NCBI GenBank assembly: GCA_020091685.1
Contig: CM034591.1
Coordinates: forward strand, 14,724,043 to 14,788,042
Direction: 5' to 3'
Length of the DNA stretch: 64,000 nt
Source: Lutjanus erythropterus
Taxonomy: Eukaryota; Chordata; Actinopteri; Lutjaniformes; Lutjanidae
The notes under the pieces: generated by a model
Databases searched by the model: none
What the model was told of the DNA's origin: nothing
The model's input: only the letters and a program-made list of their open reading frames with translations
Shown here: piece after piece, positions 44,434-57,815 of the stretch
How positions within the stretch are numbered: position 1 is the first letter of the stretch
How the letters are laid out: the number at the start of each line of letters is the position of its first letter
Position numbers and translations under genes: made by a program

Positions 44434-47400
44434 AATAACAAGTCTAAAAGCAAGGTCATCAAGGCCTTTAGGAGTCATAAACCTATTTACTGCATACATT
44501 TTGGTTATGTCTGTTATTTATTCATTAATTTGTTCATCCTGTGTGTTCACTGTGAAACACACTACCACTGAATTTCTAACCTTCTTCATCTGCTTTCATT
44601 GTAATTCTAGTGTAACTTTTGCTGCTGTCTTCAGCAGGAAAGAGGACACAGACTGTATGAATTAAGAACTGGATGTATGAAGAAAATCAGACAGTTTTTT
44701 TTTTCCACAGACTGCTTAGTGACGTAGTTACACTATAAAAGAAGTAAAGATAACGCGTGTGTCTTGGAGAGATGGATGGAATTACACCTTTTGAACATCT
44801 GGTGGGAATGATAAAAACCACCTCCGGAGATGGTTGGAGAGGCAAATCTGTCTTGAATGCTTCTGGGATTAATTTACACTTAGGTTTTTTTAGATCAGAT
44901 AGCTACCCAATCTGCCTGTGACGCACAAAGTAACTCAGAGCAAATGGGGTCAAATTTGTGATGTTATGTTATAAAATCATTACCATTACCGCTTCATACA
45001 TAAATATAGGGCTAACAAGCCTAAACTGGAATTTAACTCCATTGGTTGCAAGGACTCTAAAATTACAAAAATACAAACTAAACTGTCCTGACATATTAAT
45101 TCATTCCCTTTTTTAAAAAGAAGAAAGGAAGATGTAAAAAGGTCTTTGCATCATATTAAAATCACTCTTTACTCACAGACTCACAGGCAGATGTCACACT
45201 GTGACTGTTATTTGCTAATAGTTTAGTATTCGTAGCAAATCATCATATAACAGAAACTCTGCAGTCCTCCTGATTGAAAAGTCCTTAACATGTAACATAT
45301 GCAAATAAAATCATACAAACATTAATTTTATCAAAAGCAGATAGATTCAGTTAAAACATCAAAGTATAAAAAACTGAATGCAATGACTCAAAAGTAAATA
45401 AAAAGGAAAAATGTGCCACCTCCTGCAATGGGCTTTCATGCAGCTATATTAACGAGCTCTAAACTCAATCCTGCTCTCAATCCTGCTTCCCCTACAAAAG
45501 GACACAGCATAACAAGATCAGTGTCAGTCCTATCCAATCTATCTGTTTACTGTGGAGTTAAGCAAGGTATTTACCGTCTAAATCTGTTCAAAGGCTTTGA
45601 AACCGCAGCCCTGGTTACATATCACCCTGGCTTAAGAACATATATTCCAACCATATGGAGTCTAGACCTTAAAATGTATGTATGTAGACAAAAACCTGGT
45701 TGGTCTCAGCATTTGCCAAAATGTGTAAACAAATGTGATGCTTCTTTTAAATTAGCTTACAGTACAGCATAAAAAAGACAGTACAGAATGACGTAAGAGT
45801 AAAGAAAATTAAGTCAAAACAAACAGTCATAACCAATAAAAATACTTCAGTCTCCAGAGAGTTTTCACATGCACAGAAAATTAAGTTCCAGTATTTGTTT
45901 AGATTTTATAAGCCACTTCCTATTAAAACTTTAAATGTGCATGCAAGCAATAATGTAGTGGACTGTTATAATACACGTTCAGTACATCCGTCTGTCTTTG
46001 TTTTTACTTCCAAGAAGTGCTGTTCTAACAGTCTGCAAGTGGCACAAGTTGATTTCAGGTGGTATCGTAACTCTTCAAAACTGCCAAAGAGACATTCACA
46101 CCCAGAAGAGAAAATCAGGATCAGTGTGACATGACCTGAGTAAGCTTCCCCTTGACCATGTTGGCAAGACTTCATCAACGTCTGGGACAAGATGATTACC
46201 AGCTGCGACAGCGTGTGGCTGCTATTGTTTTTACCTTGTGATTCTGTGTGTGCGTGTCATCAAAGCAAAATGTGTTCCTGGAGAAACCCACTGTAGTGGG
46301 AACTACCACTCAAGTGCTTTTGAGTACTTTGGACAGATTTTGTCAACACGATTGTGTTTCATGCTGTGAGTATGCGTGTATGTGTGTGCCATCATGGCAA
46401 AATGTGGTCCTGGAGAAGCCTACTGTACCAGCAAGTAGGACTGCATGATTAATAGTTAAAAAAAATCTCAATTCATGCATAAATGTGATCTTATTTTTAA
46501 ATGATGTTTCACTCGCCCCTATTCCCTGTGCATTCATGTCATGCTGCATTCATGTGTTGACTTCGTAACAATCCCGGACGCTATGATTCACACTTACACA
46601 ACATAAAGCAAAACTCACTGTTCATTTAACATTCATGCATACAACTAAATCAGCGTTCTCTCATTTCTCCTCCTCCTCCATAACGCTCCGCTGTCAGTTC
46701 CCGTTACTATGGGGAAATTTGACCACTGTAGGTCTCCAGTTAGAGAACAGAGTATTCAGATGGATGATGGATTTCAGCTCTTTACTGCATGTCTGTGACC
46801 TGTTACTGATAGCCAGCATTATCTAAAAGCATTGAAAGACTGTTAAGTAAAGTCAGCATACTCTCTGTGTGAGCACTAAACAGCTGCTACAGTCTGGGAG
46901 TCTTTACTGACATAACAGCGGTACAATAAAAACACCTTTAACGTCGACAAGACAGTGCAACAACATGAATTACAGAGACAAAATATTATTACAGCTGTGC
47001 AAGATGCAGTCACAAAACTTGTAGTTGAAGTCAAAATTAAGGCTGAGTTTGAAGATGGGCGTGGTCCGACCCATGAGGTCTGAGTCCTCATGTAATAATG
47101 CAGTAATGACTACTGAGTGCTCATGGGTCCAATCACAAGATGGTCTCTACAGTACAATGAAAGCCACATAAGTGAACCCCTGTGAATCAAGATAAAGCTA
47201 ATAATTCCCTGCTACAGTGAATAATGGTGAGGACGTTTTGTAGACATTCTGCTTGGTGACAAGGATTCTCTGCTTGATCAAAAGTTTCAGGTGACTTTTT
47301 GTGAAGACATTCAAGGCATCATCTCTTATGATCATCTGAACTTCAGTTACATTCGTAGCCCTATTTTATGTGCTGTAGGTGCACAGAGGTTTGATAGTGG

Positions 47401-47540
47401 TTGATTTTCTGCCTCAGATAGTCCCTGGTTGATCTAAATGACACATCCCTGATACTGAGCAGCAGCCCTTTTGCATTATGTTAATTATAATAATCCTAAA
47501 GTTCAAAATCCTTCCCTAATTCATCAACTTCTCCTTATCA
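44434..47540 (-). other. nhs intron (no exon seen)
   Basis: No supported exon. The longest frame (45413-45772, plus, 119 codons) has no recognisable domain, no splice context I can defend and ordinary AT-rich composition; I treat it as chance. Confidence 0.4.
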
Positions 47541-47544
47541 GTGT

Positions 47545-47770
47545 CTGTGATGGGTATAGACTTACTGTTATAAATCAGCAAGGATTAATGGCTTTTACCT
47601 GGATTCACCTCTTCAGTGCATTTCGTGGAATGAAAAAGAGATCCTGACGGTCTATAGACTCGACTGTAATGTGGTATAAATAATGAGCGCACTGTTCACT
47701 GCAGTCATAAATATTAATCTGAAATTACAGAATCAAAATCCAGGGAACGAAATGCACTCAAACAACTGCA
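47545..47770. promoter_or_regulatory. candidate conserved non-coding element
   Basis: Non-repetitive, with several homeodomain-type cores (aggattaatggc, ataaatattaatctg, ataatgagcgc) and no open frame. Conservation cannot be tested here. Confidence 0.2.
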
Positions 47771-49380
47771 AAAAAAAAACATTCGGTCACTGTGACTGAA
47801 CATCTGTGACATCTGTACAAGATGGGACGAGCAGGCGACAACACACCCAGAAAATCACTTGAATGAGAATGATGAGGTTGTGTAGCAAGCTCCGTCTCAT
47901 TAGAAACGACCTGTTTTTAGGCAGAGGCTCTGACTGTACTATAATGAGCGGCTGAAGAGAGGAGAAAATGTATAATGCATTATCTCCCCTTTTATCCCGA
48001 GGATGAGAGGAGGGCCAGTTTCTGTGGGACATCCAAGTGTTGGTCATGGATTCGTGCATCTGTGTGTTTGTCTGAGTGTGTCGTACGAGCGTTTGTGTGT
48101 ATGTGCATGTGTGCAGATGTTTTAGTGTATATGTAGTTAAAATATTTTATACATCTATTCACAGAGAAGAGAGGATCAGGCCTAGAGATTTCACCTTTTG
48201 GAGGAGCAGAAAGGCAAAGAGAACATCACTCATCTAGACCTAATATTTGTTTCCTTGATACTAAAATGCTTTTACATGACAGCCTCAGTAGTGTGCATGG
48301 TACGAGCACCAAAAATGACCAAGCTACATTAACATGCATAAGCCGTTTACCATATGTGATAATGAGCGATGTGATTGTGTGAGATCAGTGCTATCAGGGC
48401 TGTGACCATGCTGCAACGATAAACATCAGATGGTGTAAATGCGCTGCACAAAGGTTCAGCTGGGGCCGTATCATCCTCAGGATCACTGCTTCTGATCCAC
48501 TGCAAACCATATGGCTCTGCTTCACTTTAACATGCATGGATTAAAGGTCTGGTTTGCCCGGCCGCAGACACTTGATTTGAATCTGTCAGTAAAAACTGTA
48601 CGTGCAACGCCTTATTTTATTTTATTTTTTTTCAAATATGGCAACCACACTTTTAATAAGAATAAGCTCTAACACTTGTTATCAACACGTCACTTATTAA
48701 TAGTGGAAAACGCCTGTCTCTACACGGGTATTCTGTGCTGATATGGTGCAAAGAATTTTGATACATGTATAATTTCTATTATATTCATCATCGTTTTTGT
48801 GTTCTTAAACAACTAAATTAAAGTGTAAAAAAAAAAAGGCACCCCAAATTATTCAAAAGAACATGCATGAGGGGTCCCTGGTATATTTTCTAAGAAAAAA
48901 ATCAAGAGCCTCTGGTCTAGGTAATATTCTTATCAATAATGGCCATTATTGGTTTTGTCCTGTGGTGCTGTGAAAGATTTTAGCCCCTCAGAACCTGTCT
49001 GATATGTCCAGCAACTGAATACAAGAGCAAGAAGGAAAACAAAGTGTACAGGTCCTCTGTTTAATTAGCAGACTTGAACAAAATTATCGTTTTAGGTGAA
49101 CCAACAACCACAATTGGTACAGACAAATTACCTACTCCCTGTCTTTTGGAAAGTCCTACTTAGCTTCAGCCTGTCCTCTGATAACACCACTTTGTATCTT
49201 AAGAGGCAGTTGTAATCCCTGTGAGACCCTCAGTGCAACATGAACCCGCAACGTTTCTTCTAACTTAGCTGTTTGTTGGAGAAAGAAAGACCCATGGAGG
49301 GGACAGTGTATTCCATTGTTTCTGCGATCGGGGTAGACACCCCAACTTTATAGCGATGTTGCCCCTGAATTGTTTGAGTT
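47771..49380 (-). other. nhs intron (no exon seen)
   Basis: No supported exon. Confidence 0.4.
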
Positions 49381-49384
49381 TGTG

Positions 49385-49430
49385 TGAATTCGGCAGGTGG
49401 CCAAATCTTACATATAGCTCCTTTAATCAG
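49385..49430. repeat. repeat end 'TTACATATAGCTCCTTTAA'
   Basis: Inverse of the end seen at 53019 (taaaggagcaatatgtaac). It looks like one terminus of a common fish MITE; the other terminus was not found. Confidence 0.4.
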
Positions 49431-50477
49431 TATAAGCTTCCACTTATTTGAACAAATATAAGCTTTTTGTAAGGCTTTTATCACATTCAAGACTTTAAAA
49501 CTGAATGTGATTTAAAGAATAAACCTTCAGCCTGTTTCTAATTACCTGAAATCTGGTTTTGTGCATCATCAGTCCTCTGTTTTTGTGTGTCAATATCTTT
49601 CCTAAATGGTAGGTCTGGTTCATTGGAATATAGTCTGGAACTTTTAATTAGAGAAAAAGATTTGTTGCAGCCTCCTGCCCCTATTGAGATTTTCTATCGT
49701 GATTTTGTATGGAGGCTGACGTTCTTTTAGGCACAAAAACAGCTTGGTTGAGGTTATTATGATTAAAAGAAGCATTTACTGTTGTAGGTAGGAAATGGGA
49801 AGTGAACAGTCTCTCATGTCAAAGTTGACTCATTCAGCCTCCTCTCTCTGTGGACTTGATGACTCCATATTAACTTCACCGTATTTCGTTCTTTGCTCCC
49901 AAACAAGAGTCATAATAAAATTGTTTTTGACTGACTTAATTACACTTTATGCTGTTTTATTGTGTTTATTTGTATTAGTGTAAATGTCACAATTCTTTGA
50001 TTTTATGTAAAGCACTTTCTGTTGCGTTTTGTGCATGATTTTTGCTGTAGAAATTAAGTTTATTATGATTATTTTTAAGGTGATACAGGTCTTTGTTGCT
50101 TACATATATCGTTGTCTTTTTCTCCTCCAAACATCTCTAAAGATGGTCTAGTTTAATATTTTCCCTGAATATAGAATAAGAACTTGACTAAAATTTGCCT
50201 TAATAGTGTTTTATAGCATATTTCGTTACTCTCAACTGGAAAACAGCTGTACATAAAAATGAACCTTATGCCAGTTTACTGTGATTAATTTTCGATTATC
50301 CTGAAGGTGACGCAGAGGAGCTCCGAGTGGTGAAGAAGTCCTCAGCTGTTAGATATTAACTGATTAAACACTGATACAAGGGGAAATAATAGGGATTGTG
50401 ACTTTAATATGTTAGGCTATTAATCTGCTATCACATGTCATCTGTAGGGACTTGGCCTCAGTGGAGTAATCTGCTGG

Positions 50478-50480
<3 letters not shown>
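49431..50480 (-). other. nhs intron (no exon seen)
   Basis: No supported exon. Confidence 0.4.
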
Positions 50481-50519
<39 letters not shown>

Positions 50520-50530
50520 CGCACACACAC
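50481..50530. repeat. (CA)n microsatellite
   Basis: CA tract with two CG interruptions. Confidence 0.9.
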
Positions 50531-50784
50531 AATAGTGCTGGGGAGTCCCCAGTAAGTCACACAATCGGTTAATTGTAATTTCTTTCTACTGTAATTATTC
50601 GACTGTGTGGTGATAATTACTAGATCATAGAATGGGAGCAGAATCTGTCAGGATACTGTAATTATTTTACACATGTTGTATCTGGAGTATTAGTACTGTG
50701 TAATATTGGATAAACAACTCTTTTCCCTCCTCCCCTCACCGCGGATATAATTCTTACATTTCTTTAAACTGTGGCAGCGGTTGG

Positions 50785-50990
50785 CCTGAGAGTCACTCCA
50801 CTACTTTCGTCCAGATTAAATATCTTAACAACAAAAGACGAGGGATTGTCATGAAACTTTGGTAAAAATGTCCACAGTGGCCACAGAATGAATCCTTATG
50901 ACTTTAATGACTTTTCCTGTTGTGCCACCAGAAGGACAAGGGTTTCAGCTATCTACGAAAATGTCTTAACATTCACTGACTGGATTAGAA
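50785..50990. repeat. dispersed fish repeat fragment
   Basis: Words such as 'gggattgtcatgaaactttgg', 'tgaatccttatgactttaatgac' and 'cttttcctgttgtgccacca' resemble a repeat also represented at 61820-61980 in the other orientation. Confidence 0.4.
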
Positions 50991-51299
50991 TAAAATCATT
51001 AAAATAAACAGAGTAGAGGAGGTAAATGTCTCAAACTGAAAACAAAACCAGGTGTTTGCCAACTGCTAATAAATGTCAAAGAAGAAGAAGACACAAAATC
51101 AGCCATCTATGAGAAAAAAATGGAGAGAGGTCTCAAAAAATTATTTTCAGCTGCACAAATTGTCATTATTATTCTATACACTATTCTTCTTTCATGAGAC
51201 AGTCAACACTGACGGCGGAAACATCTTTTTCTCCAAAAAACAGCATGAGTTAGTATTCACTACATCAGAATCTGCGAGGGATGAATTATAATAACTTTG

Positions 51300-51735
51300 G
51301 TAATTCCTTAACTTTTGATCTAAGCCCATCAAATTGACATAATTCCCTCAGCTGTGCTTTGTGTATGGTGCTAATTAGCAAATGTTAGTGTGCTAACACA
51401 CACAAAACTAAGAGGTAAGCATAGTAAACATTATAGGCTAGCAGCCAAACATCATCATACAAAGTACAAGGTAGATTTACTCATCATTTTACAACACAGG
51501 GTAAGATTAAGTTAGTAGATCCCTTTTATCTGCTCACAAAAACATCATACTTCTATATCTCTTGGCAGACAGCAGCAGGGTGAACACTCTGGGCCTGGGG
51601 TGGGTACTGTCTTTTAGTATCCTTTGGGTGCTGTGCAGGCACCTCAGCTACATCACTGATGCCATGTAGATGGGTACCAGTGATGTCCTCATGCAGCGTG
51701 TTAACATTGTCAGTGTAAGCAGTGTACAACCTCAC
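51300..51735. repeat. dispersed fish repeat fragment ('AGCAAATGTTAGTGTGCTAACA')
   Basis: Contains 'tgctttgtgtatggtgctaattagcaaatgttagtgtgctaac', shared in diverged form with 59545-59690. Confidence 0.45.
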
Positions 51736-52194
51736 TGAGCTGCTAGCATGTCTGTAAAATCTTCATCTTGTAACTGTACAGCTCAACAAATTCTTCCAGT
51801 CAATCATTTTTTCCCTTAAATTCTCACCTCACCTCTCCTCTCCCCTCCCCTCCTCACCCCTCCTCTCCTCTGTAACAGCTGTGGTTGCCTGCAGCGTTTA
51901 GCTAACGCATCTCTGGCCTGTCATCCAGAGGTACATTAGCGCGCTCATCAAGCAGGACACAGTACATACAACACACATGCAAGGCCTGCACACAGGCCAT
52001 ACAGTACTCACACTGTTATGCTTATATGTGCTTATGTCACTTCTCACTGCACCCTTTGTGTGTGCGAGCACAAGTATGGAAATCCTCATCAGATGTTTTT
52101 ATAAAAGGGTGTGCCTGTTTGTGAGAGAAAATAGGTTGTACTTGTGAGGAGTGCGTGTGTGTGTACATATATGCATGTTTTTGTGTGTGTGATG

Positions 52195-52365
52195 CAGAAG
52201 AAAGTGGTTGGCTTTGGTGGGCTCACGGATACAATTGATAGTGACAGATATATGGCTAATTAGTGCAGCCTTGGCTCGGCTGTCCTCACCTCTCACCAGC
52301 CCGCTGTGAAATTGGATTAATTTACCTCGCCTTAATACACTGTATCAGCCGTGGAATTCAACCAA
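52195..52365. promoter_or_regulatory. candidate enhancer / conserved non-coding element
   Basis: Non-repetitive, with closely spaced homeodomain-type sites (ggctaattagtgc at 52254-52266, ggattaatttacc, ccttaatacac) plus 'acaattgatagtgacag'. No frame is convincing. Function and conservation are untested. Confidence 0.3.
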
Positions 52366-53018
52366 TCGCAAGTTTCTTTAATGAGCACAGATTTGTTTCT
52401 AATTTGGACAGAAGCATGTTTAAAATTTTGTTTAATCTACAATGCGTGTTCACATACTTTAATGTTGTTGAGGACTGTACCACAACACACACACACGCCT
52501 GCACAGTATGGTGAGCGTGTTGACTTCTTCAAGGCAGGGGTTGCTAGTAGTCCAATTAGGTTGGCCCTTCTTTACTCACTAAGGTTCTTACAGAAGACAA
52601 TCTGTTTCTGTGGAACTCCTTAAGAGCAGCTCAGTCCTTAAAACAAGCAGCAGACAACCTCTCCTAAGCTTTTTTGGACTCCATCTGTTTCCATCTTATG
52701 CCGATAGTTTACTAAGTCCAGCCAGAAGCTCGCCAGTTGAAAATCATCTCAACCGTCTATGCTTTGCCCCTAAATCCCCAGTTGATACTCATAATCTCTG
52801 CTGTCCATATTCTGAACCCTGCTCAAGCACATGGTCACAACATTATTGATATAATTGGCTTCTCATCCTATTTTTGTCATCTGCTAACACCAGGCTCCAA
52901 CAACTGACAGCTCGGGTCATTCCAGCTATAGGGGTAGTAGTAACTGTCCTCCAGAGCCAATGGAGAAATAACTGTCTATAAAAAAAACTGTAGGTGGAAG
53001 TTCCAGTATATGTGAGTT

Positions 53019-53200
53019 TAAAGGAGCAATATGTAACAACTGTGCATCTAAAAATGAATACTTCAGTCCAAATAATGAGTTTGAGCCGTGTGACTCCCTA
53101 AAGAATTTCAGATGTGTGTGGTTTTGCAGGACATAGCAGTACTATGCAATGTGGCAATACCCAAATCGCAGGAGAATTGTGTGAGACACTATGAACATCT
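53019..53200. repeat. MITE fragment starting TAAAGGAGCAATATGTAAC
   Basis: The end motif is typical of a common fish inverted-repeat element. The far end is unclear. Confidence 0.4.
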
Positions 53201-54780
53201 ACTACTTTAACATTATTAATGATTTCCTACCACTTATAAACAGGCACTAACTCACTGTTACACTATGCCTGTTACACATTAATTTGAGCTCTAATTAATG
53301 TGTAACCGGCATACAAAAAACAAGTTATGGGGCAGAATCGAAATTTCAAAGGAGGATATTGTGGCTGGAGTGCTGTTGTCAGCGAAGTGAGTATTTCAGG
53401 GTTATTCTCTGATCACATATCATGGTCATTTTATGATTTCTTACAGGAAATGTATTTCAGACTTCTTTAACTAATCCGGCATAAAGAGACGGGTTAAGTT
53501 TCAAGGAGTGCTTAAAATGACTTGGTTTCATCTTTTAAAAAAATGATCCTTTTTTTTGTGCTCAATCATCACAAACTCTATTTTTCTACATATCCTTATT
53601 TTCTTCAGTCTCTTCTGCATCTCCCTTTTTATCTCCGTCTGTTTTAACATGACTGCTCTTTGCCAACAGCACCCCTGCGAAGTACAAAAACATCCGTCTG
53701 TGAGAGCCTCTGCGTGGGACTTTCTTGTGATGCTGAGAGGAAATCACTGAGTGAGTGAGGAAATGAAGGGTAGAGAGAAAGAGAATGAAAACGTGTCTGT
53801 CCATTTTACTATAACTGTTTGGCCCTCCAAAATACTGTAAATAAAATCACAATTTAGATATGATATACTTACTTTACATAAGAAGGTTCTGAACAAAATT
53901 CAGTGAAGTATGTACAAGAACGTAGTTATAAATCTTAAGTATTTATCTACAATATTTAATGTCCGTGACAGGAGGGAATATACATGAATATACAGTTTTC
54001 ACAATAATCTTTATTTTGAACATGCTAGTCATTCTGTTGTATTTTTTTTTTTATTCGTTTTTTTATTCACGGTACCCGCTCAGTCATATTGTTTCTCCAG
54101 TTTTTCTCGACAGATTTCAGCTGTTTTTTACTGTGTCAAAACACTGTATCAAGAAATTGTGATACATGCAAACATTCATGGCAGTAGAACATTTTGTGTT
54201 ATTTAAACCCCCGACTGCTAGTTAGCATTTTTATTATCCATCGCCACTGTTCTGACTGCATAAAAGAAGTCAACTTTTAAACTCAGATTTTATGCATATG
54301 ATTGATGATGATGATGTGTTCTTTATACGACAGCTTTCCTAAAATTAGTTAAAAAAAGCAATATTTTCTACAGTGTTACAATATATCTTAATAGCAATTA
54401 GTAACCCCCGCATCATGATACATATTTCATCATCAGATTCTTGCCAATACGCGGCCCTCGGGTACATACTGTCTATAAATCTGTTTCACCATCTATAACT
54501 GCCTTCAACAGCAGGTTTAGTGCAACTAAAAGTGCCTCTTATTGGCTGAAAATCAGAGGCAGTGACAGTGATATCAGCCAGTATTTTATTATCTTTATTA
54601 TTATCTGTCTAAATTCCCATCAGAAATTCTGAGAGCCCAAGGGCTTTAAATTTCTTTCTGTATGATATCTGTATGATCAACACTACCAAACACAGAAATG
54701 AGATATTAGATAAAGATATTAGATTTTAAATGGTAAACAACAGCTAAAAAAACAGCAGATCTTCACCTTTGAGAGGCTGG
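53201..54780 (-). other. nhs intron (no exon seen)
   Basis: No supported exon. Confidence 0.4.
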
Positions 54781-54789
54781 AATCTGTCA

Positions 54790-55090
54790 ATATATGCCAT
54801 TATTACTGATTCATTTTCTGTTTAACTAGCTGGTTTATCAATTAATGGTTTCAGCTCAAAATGCTGGACTGCAGCTAATGATTATTTTCATTTATCAATA
54901 CATCTACAGATTACTTTCAGTTTAAAATGTCAGTAAATGCCCGTCACAAGTTCCCAGAGCCCAACGTGTAGACATGTTTTGTTTGGTCCAACCAACAGAA
55001 CAGTTCAAGATATTCTGTTTGCAACGATGAAAACTGAATATCAAAATAGTTGCTCATTCATCATTTCTGCTCTACTGAGTATTATTTTCA
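54790..55090. repeat. dispersed 'TAATCGATTAATC' family fragment, reverse orientation
   Basis: 'gcagctaatgattattttcatttatcaatacatctacagattactttcag' and 'aaaatgtcagtaaatg…agttcccagagcccaa' match the family in the orientation opposite to 40430. Confidence 0.55.
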
Positions 55091-55974
55091 TTTTAAGACA
55101 TGGCTAAACCTCGTTTACAGATCACATAATGCTGTAATTCAAATAGCTAACTTAGAAGTTGTTTAACTTGTTTGCCAACATGGAATAAAGTTTGCAGCTA
55201 GTAAAGGACCAATGCACAAGTTTACACATTAGAGACATTTTCTTTACACTGTCTCTTGTGATTCTGTTAATGTAACATTTCCTAAAGAAGTGAAAACATC
55301 TGTATCTTTCTGACAGCGTCTTTGCTTCTGGGTGCAGTGACTTCAGAGTCTATTGAAGTCTATTGTTACGTAACACGACACACGGAGCAAAGTTACTCAT
55401 TGGTGCTCATAGAATTACAGCACTGAGCACTACTATGCTGTATGCTGGAGTCACTAGATGACAGAGATGTCCACTCAGAGCGCAGACACTGACACACACT
55501 CACACACACACTGACCCAGAGAGATTGTTGAGTGTGTGCATTTTTTTGGTCCCCAGCCATCTGTCAAAGGTTTTTGGGGGAATAGTGATGATGATGGGGT
55601 CTCCAGACAGAGATGACAGCAGTTCAGGACAGTTCAGTTTAGCATGTCACAGGAGGCTGACACACAAATGTGCACACACACATCAGAGGCATTTATGCAT
55701 GGAAAGACATATTGGATACACACAGAGATGCACACAAAAAGGAGCAACACACTGAGAGCTCCGGTGTCAAGTTTTACTCATACTGTATAGCAACAAGGTT
55801 GTCATCGTCTCTTTTTTGTGTATCAGTTGTATATAAACCAGCACGTGATTCTATCATTTCAAAGTACATTTGCCATCACTATCTCAATATTAGCATTTTA
55901 TTTGCCTATTAATTGAGGCTATACTACTCACTTACTTTTTTTACAGAACATAATGCATAATGTTTTTTTTTACT
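55091..55974 (-). other. nhs intron (no exon seen)
   Basis: No supported exon; a short CA tract lies near 55493-55512. Confidence 0.4.
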
Positions 55975-56110
55975 TTTATAGGCAGCATTTTAGGCTTAAT
56001 TTAAGTTACGCACCAATACCACTTTTTTTCATACTGAGTACAAGTACAACTACTTACATTTGGGTACTTGCTGTTACCGAGTAGTGATACGAGTATTTAA
56101 TAATGCCATT
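55975..56110. repeat. hAT-type repeat end
   Basis: 'gcaccaataccactttttttcatactgagtacaagtac' and 'acatttgggtacttgctgttaccgagta' resemble the start of a common fish hAT repeat. The element may extend toward 56900; its other end was not found. Confidence 0.35.
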
Positions 56111-57780
56111 AAAATTCTAACAATAACTTTTAAAACATGCTTTATTTTCATTAGATGGTCACTTTCTAAATGTAACAAATCACTGTTGCTGTTTTGTGCT
56201 GCAAGTGTAACCATAGTTAACTATACACATTATATTTTTAGGTTATTTGTAGTAAGTTACTTTACTGATATTGTGTTCCTTCTTAAGCTGTGCAGTTTAC
56301 TGTGTATATGATACATTTCAGTGTAATAATTTCACAACATTATTATACAACTTGCAGAATTAAGTTTACTATTATAAATGGTGTTATATATGATTATTAT
56401 TTCATTATCATTTACTGTTTATTATTTAAGTTTCTTCTTCATGTCTCTCTTGTCAAAGAGCTAATTAGTTACTACCTGTCATTGTTTAGGGGGACAGGTA
56501 GTGTGGTGCCATGTGTGCAACAGTTTTGTTGACCCTGCTGTGAACCCCAGAGTGAAGTTGCATGTACTGTGCAGAGGCCATTTATTGTAGAATAAGTACA
56601 CAAAGAGAAGTTTTAGCAGCTTATTATGAAGAAAAGATGGTTACAGACTGGTGGCGGCTGTGTTTTTTCTCCATCTTCAGATTAATTTGCTGAGGCATTC
56701 AACTAGTTTATTAGTTGGACAGCGGCTGGCTGTGGTCTACAGGTGCATTTATTTCTGTTTTATATGGACTTACATGGAATTGTACGGACAGTTTCCAAAG
56801 TCTCTGCAGTCATTAGTGGATGATGTTGAGGACAGCAAATCCCTCGCTGATGATGACGACTCATCCAGAAAAACAGAAGGAAGCATCAGCAAACGCATTG
56901 AACTCTGCATCGTGGCGGTTCTTTAGATGTTTACTTCGGCTTCTGCCATTTGGATATTGCACTTGGCTATATTGGGATTATATTTTGATATACTGTATAT
57001 TCCGATTAATTGTGCAAACCTAATGAAAGTGTCTATATACATAACTAACATGATTTAAAAAAAGAAGATATTCCAGTGCAGCCCTCCGTCTGTATATATT
57101 AAATGTACCATTAAACTGTAGCTCCACTCTAACAACTAACTACCTTAAAGGGCTCCTGAAGTGACGTAAAATCTAAAATCTGTTGAAATGCCATTAATGA
57201 ATAGAAGACGTGCATTGAAAATTATTCATATATGAAGAATATATATAATTATAATTTAGGCTTATATCAACATATAGATAATAATACATCATCAGTGAAA
57301 CATGAATACATATATACCTGTATACCTATGTTTACACACTTTGCCTCTATGAGCAACTGTTTGCTTTAGTCTGTGCTTCATGGAGCCAATATTCAGTCCT
57401 TGATGATATGAGCCAAAGTCTGGGCTAGTTTTGTTTATTTCTGGCATAAGTGCTCAGCTATAGCAGAGCCGCTGCAACAACATGAAAAAGCCAGGGGCCA
57501 GCTTGCACAGATGAGGAATCATCTCCAGAAAGCGAGCATGCCAGCCAGCCATCCAGCCGATCGGCCAGCCGAGTGCTGTGATGTACAGACCAAGAGGTTC
57601 TGCATGCATGTTTTATTGCACGCTGCAACAGCAACACAGACAGGGGCACTTAAAGCGGAATTTCAAATGATAACATGAGAGACAGAAAGACGAGGCTCAA
57701 AAGAGTTCAGCGGGTTGTGTGTGCGTGTGATGCCCTTGTATGAGTGCGTATTTTCATGTGCGTGTGTGCATTTGTGTGAG
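56111..57780 (-). other. nhs intron (no exon seen)
   Basis: No supported exon. The frame at 56651-56926 (plus, 91 codons) has no recognisable domain. Confidence 0.4.
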
Positions 57781-57784
57781 GTGG

Positions 57785-57815
57785 TGTGTGTGTATGTGTG
57801 TGTGTGTGTGTGTGT
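57785..57815. repeat. (TG)n microsatellite
   Basis: TG tract with one TA interruption. Confidence 0.9.

Noticed and set aside
45413..45772. 119-codon plus-strand frame
   Set aside because: No recognisable domain, no supporting splice or promoter context, length within chance for 64 kb.
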